A stretch of 64,000 bases of DNA, taken from contig NZ_CP109499.1 of assembly GCF_036231965.1 (NCBI RefSeq), positions 1,488,001 through 1,552,000 on the forward strand, in the 5' to 3' direction. Shown here in pieces: positions 63,857 through 64,000 of this stretch. Both the position numbers and the translations under genes were made by a program. Origin of the DNA: Streptomyces sp. NBC_01428. Its GTDB lineage: Bacteria > Actinomycetota > Actinomycetes > Streptomycetales > Streptomycetaceae. Each line of letters begins with the position of its first letter. Positions within the stretch are counted from its first letter, which is position 1. Under the pieces are notes generated by a model. The model made no database searches. It was not told the DNA's origin and worked only from the letters and a program-made list of their open reading frames with translations.

Positions 63857-64000
63857 TCAGCCCTGCTTGGGTGCGGTGGAACGGACGCATCGCAGCGTGA
63901 AGGAGTGCCCGGACGGGTCCGCGTAGCCGCGTTCCTCGTACGGTCCCGCCATGTCCTTGGTCTCCAGGGGGCGCCCGCCGAGGCCGATCACCTGGCGCTC
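63857..64000 (-). CDS. VOC (glyoxalase/bleomycin-resistance fold) family protein, C-terminal part
   Basis: The window ends inside this gene. The visible 47 residues read ERQVIGLGGRPLETKDM and then AGPYEERGYADPSGHSFTLRC before a short tail. DPSGHSFTL is the last strand of a VOC domain, in which the metal-ligand Glu of the D-P-x-G-x-x-x-x-L motif is replaced here. The upstream part is outside the window. Confidence 0.8.
   Translation of the reverse strand, partial: ERQVIGLGGRPLETKDMAGPYEERGYADPSGHSFTLRCVRSTAPKQG

Noticed and set aside
1..64000. tRNA, rRNA, insertion sequence, integrase or prophage remnants
   Set aside because: None found by reading; there are no transposase-like motifs, terminal repeats or tRNA-like cloverleafs that I could recognise.

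Overview
The window is high-GC actinobacterial DNA, almost certainly from the accessory part of a Streptomyces chromosome. The evidence is very strong third-position GC, GTG/TTG starts, long hairpin terminators, a subtilisin-inhibitor-like protein, PAS/GAF/SpoIIE phosphatases, a CYP105-type P450 with its small ferredoxin, an ECF41 (SigJ-type) sigma factor, and only one in-frame TTA codon that I could find. I saw no tRNA, rRNA, CRISPR array, insertion sequence or integrase. Layout, left half: 1-1412 is the 3' end of a cytochrome oxidase subunit I gene (ctaD) plus a small membrane protein. 1420-3906 is an isoprenyl-synthase-like gene divergent from a GT1/MGT-type glycosyltransferase. 3965-6086 is an Otr(A)-like ribosomal protection GTPase with a putative regulatory leader ORF. 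6153-9128 is a phosphoesterase plus a multidomain SpoIIE phosphatase. 9386-10762 is a secreted streptogrisin-like protease. 11451-17625 is an NHLP-type peptide export cassette: a cysteine-free double-glycine precursor, an HlyD-like adaptor, a C39 peptidase/ABC transporter and a second ABC transporter. 17630-20330 holds an ArsR/SRPBCC pair and an operator-flanked drug exporter. 20353-22709 holds a PAP2-diacylglycerol kinase fusion and a secreted SSI-type inhibitor. Middle: 23064-24999 carries an unknown protein and two F420-type oxidoreductases. 25129-28561 carries a PucR-type regulator divergent from an FMN 2-hydroxyacid oxidase/2-hydroxyacid dehydrogenase operon. 28691-30781 is an unusual protein with sigma-like, zinc-binding anti-sigma-like, transmembrane and ricin-lectin parts. 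31336-35503 has a DinB-like protein, a hemerythrin/MFS operon and a divergent SigJ-type sigma factor. 35531-41257 has a secreted GH2 beta-galactosidase and a second SpoIIE phosphatase. 41347-43265 is an ArsB-like transporter with a UspA-like partner. Right half: 43559-50003 is a compact glycan-utilisation operon (GH114 lipoprotein, sugar ABC transporter, PfkB kinase, GH4 alpha-galactosidase-like enzyme). 50073-54693 is a giant LuxR (LAL/MalT-type) regulator divergent from an MFS exporter. 54809-57783 holds small and membrane proteins and a GT39-like glycosyltransferase. 57787-59966 is a flavoprotein and the ferredoxin/P450 pair. 60325-64000 holds a LysE exporter, a carboxymuconolactone-decarboxylase-like protein, a Ddn-like protein, a CDF transporter, a DUF4235 protein and the end of a VOC protein. 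How the parts fit: the strongest system-level signals are (1) the self-contained NHLP export cassette with no modification enzyme, (2) the GH114-ABC-PfkB-GH4 operon, which reads as extracellular cleavage, import, phosphorylation and intracellular hydrolysis of an alpha-linked galactosamine/galactose glycan, and (3) a putative ECF41 regulon. In the last, the sigma gene at 34529 has a near-consensus promoter and a carboxymuconolactone-decarboxylase-like gene at 61045 has an exact TGTCACA-N16-CGTC promoter. All functions are inferred from the sequence alone; no database search was run.
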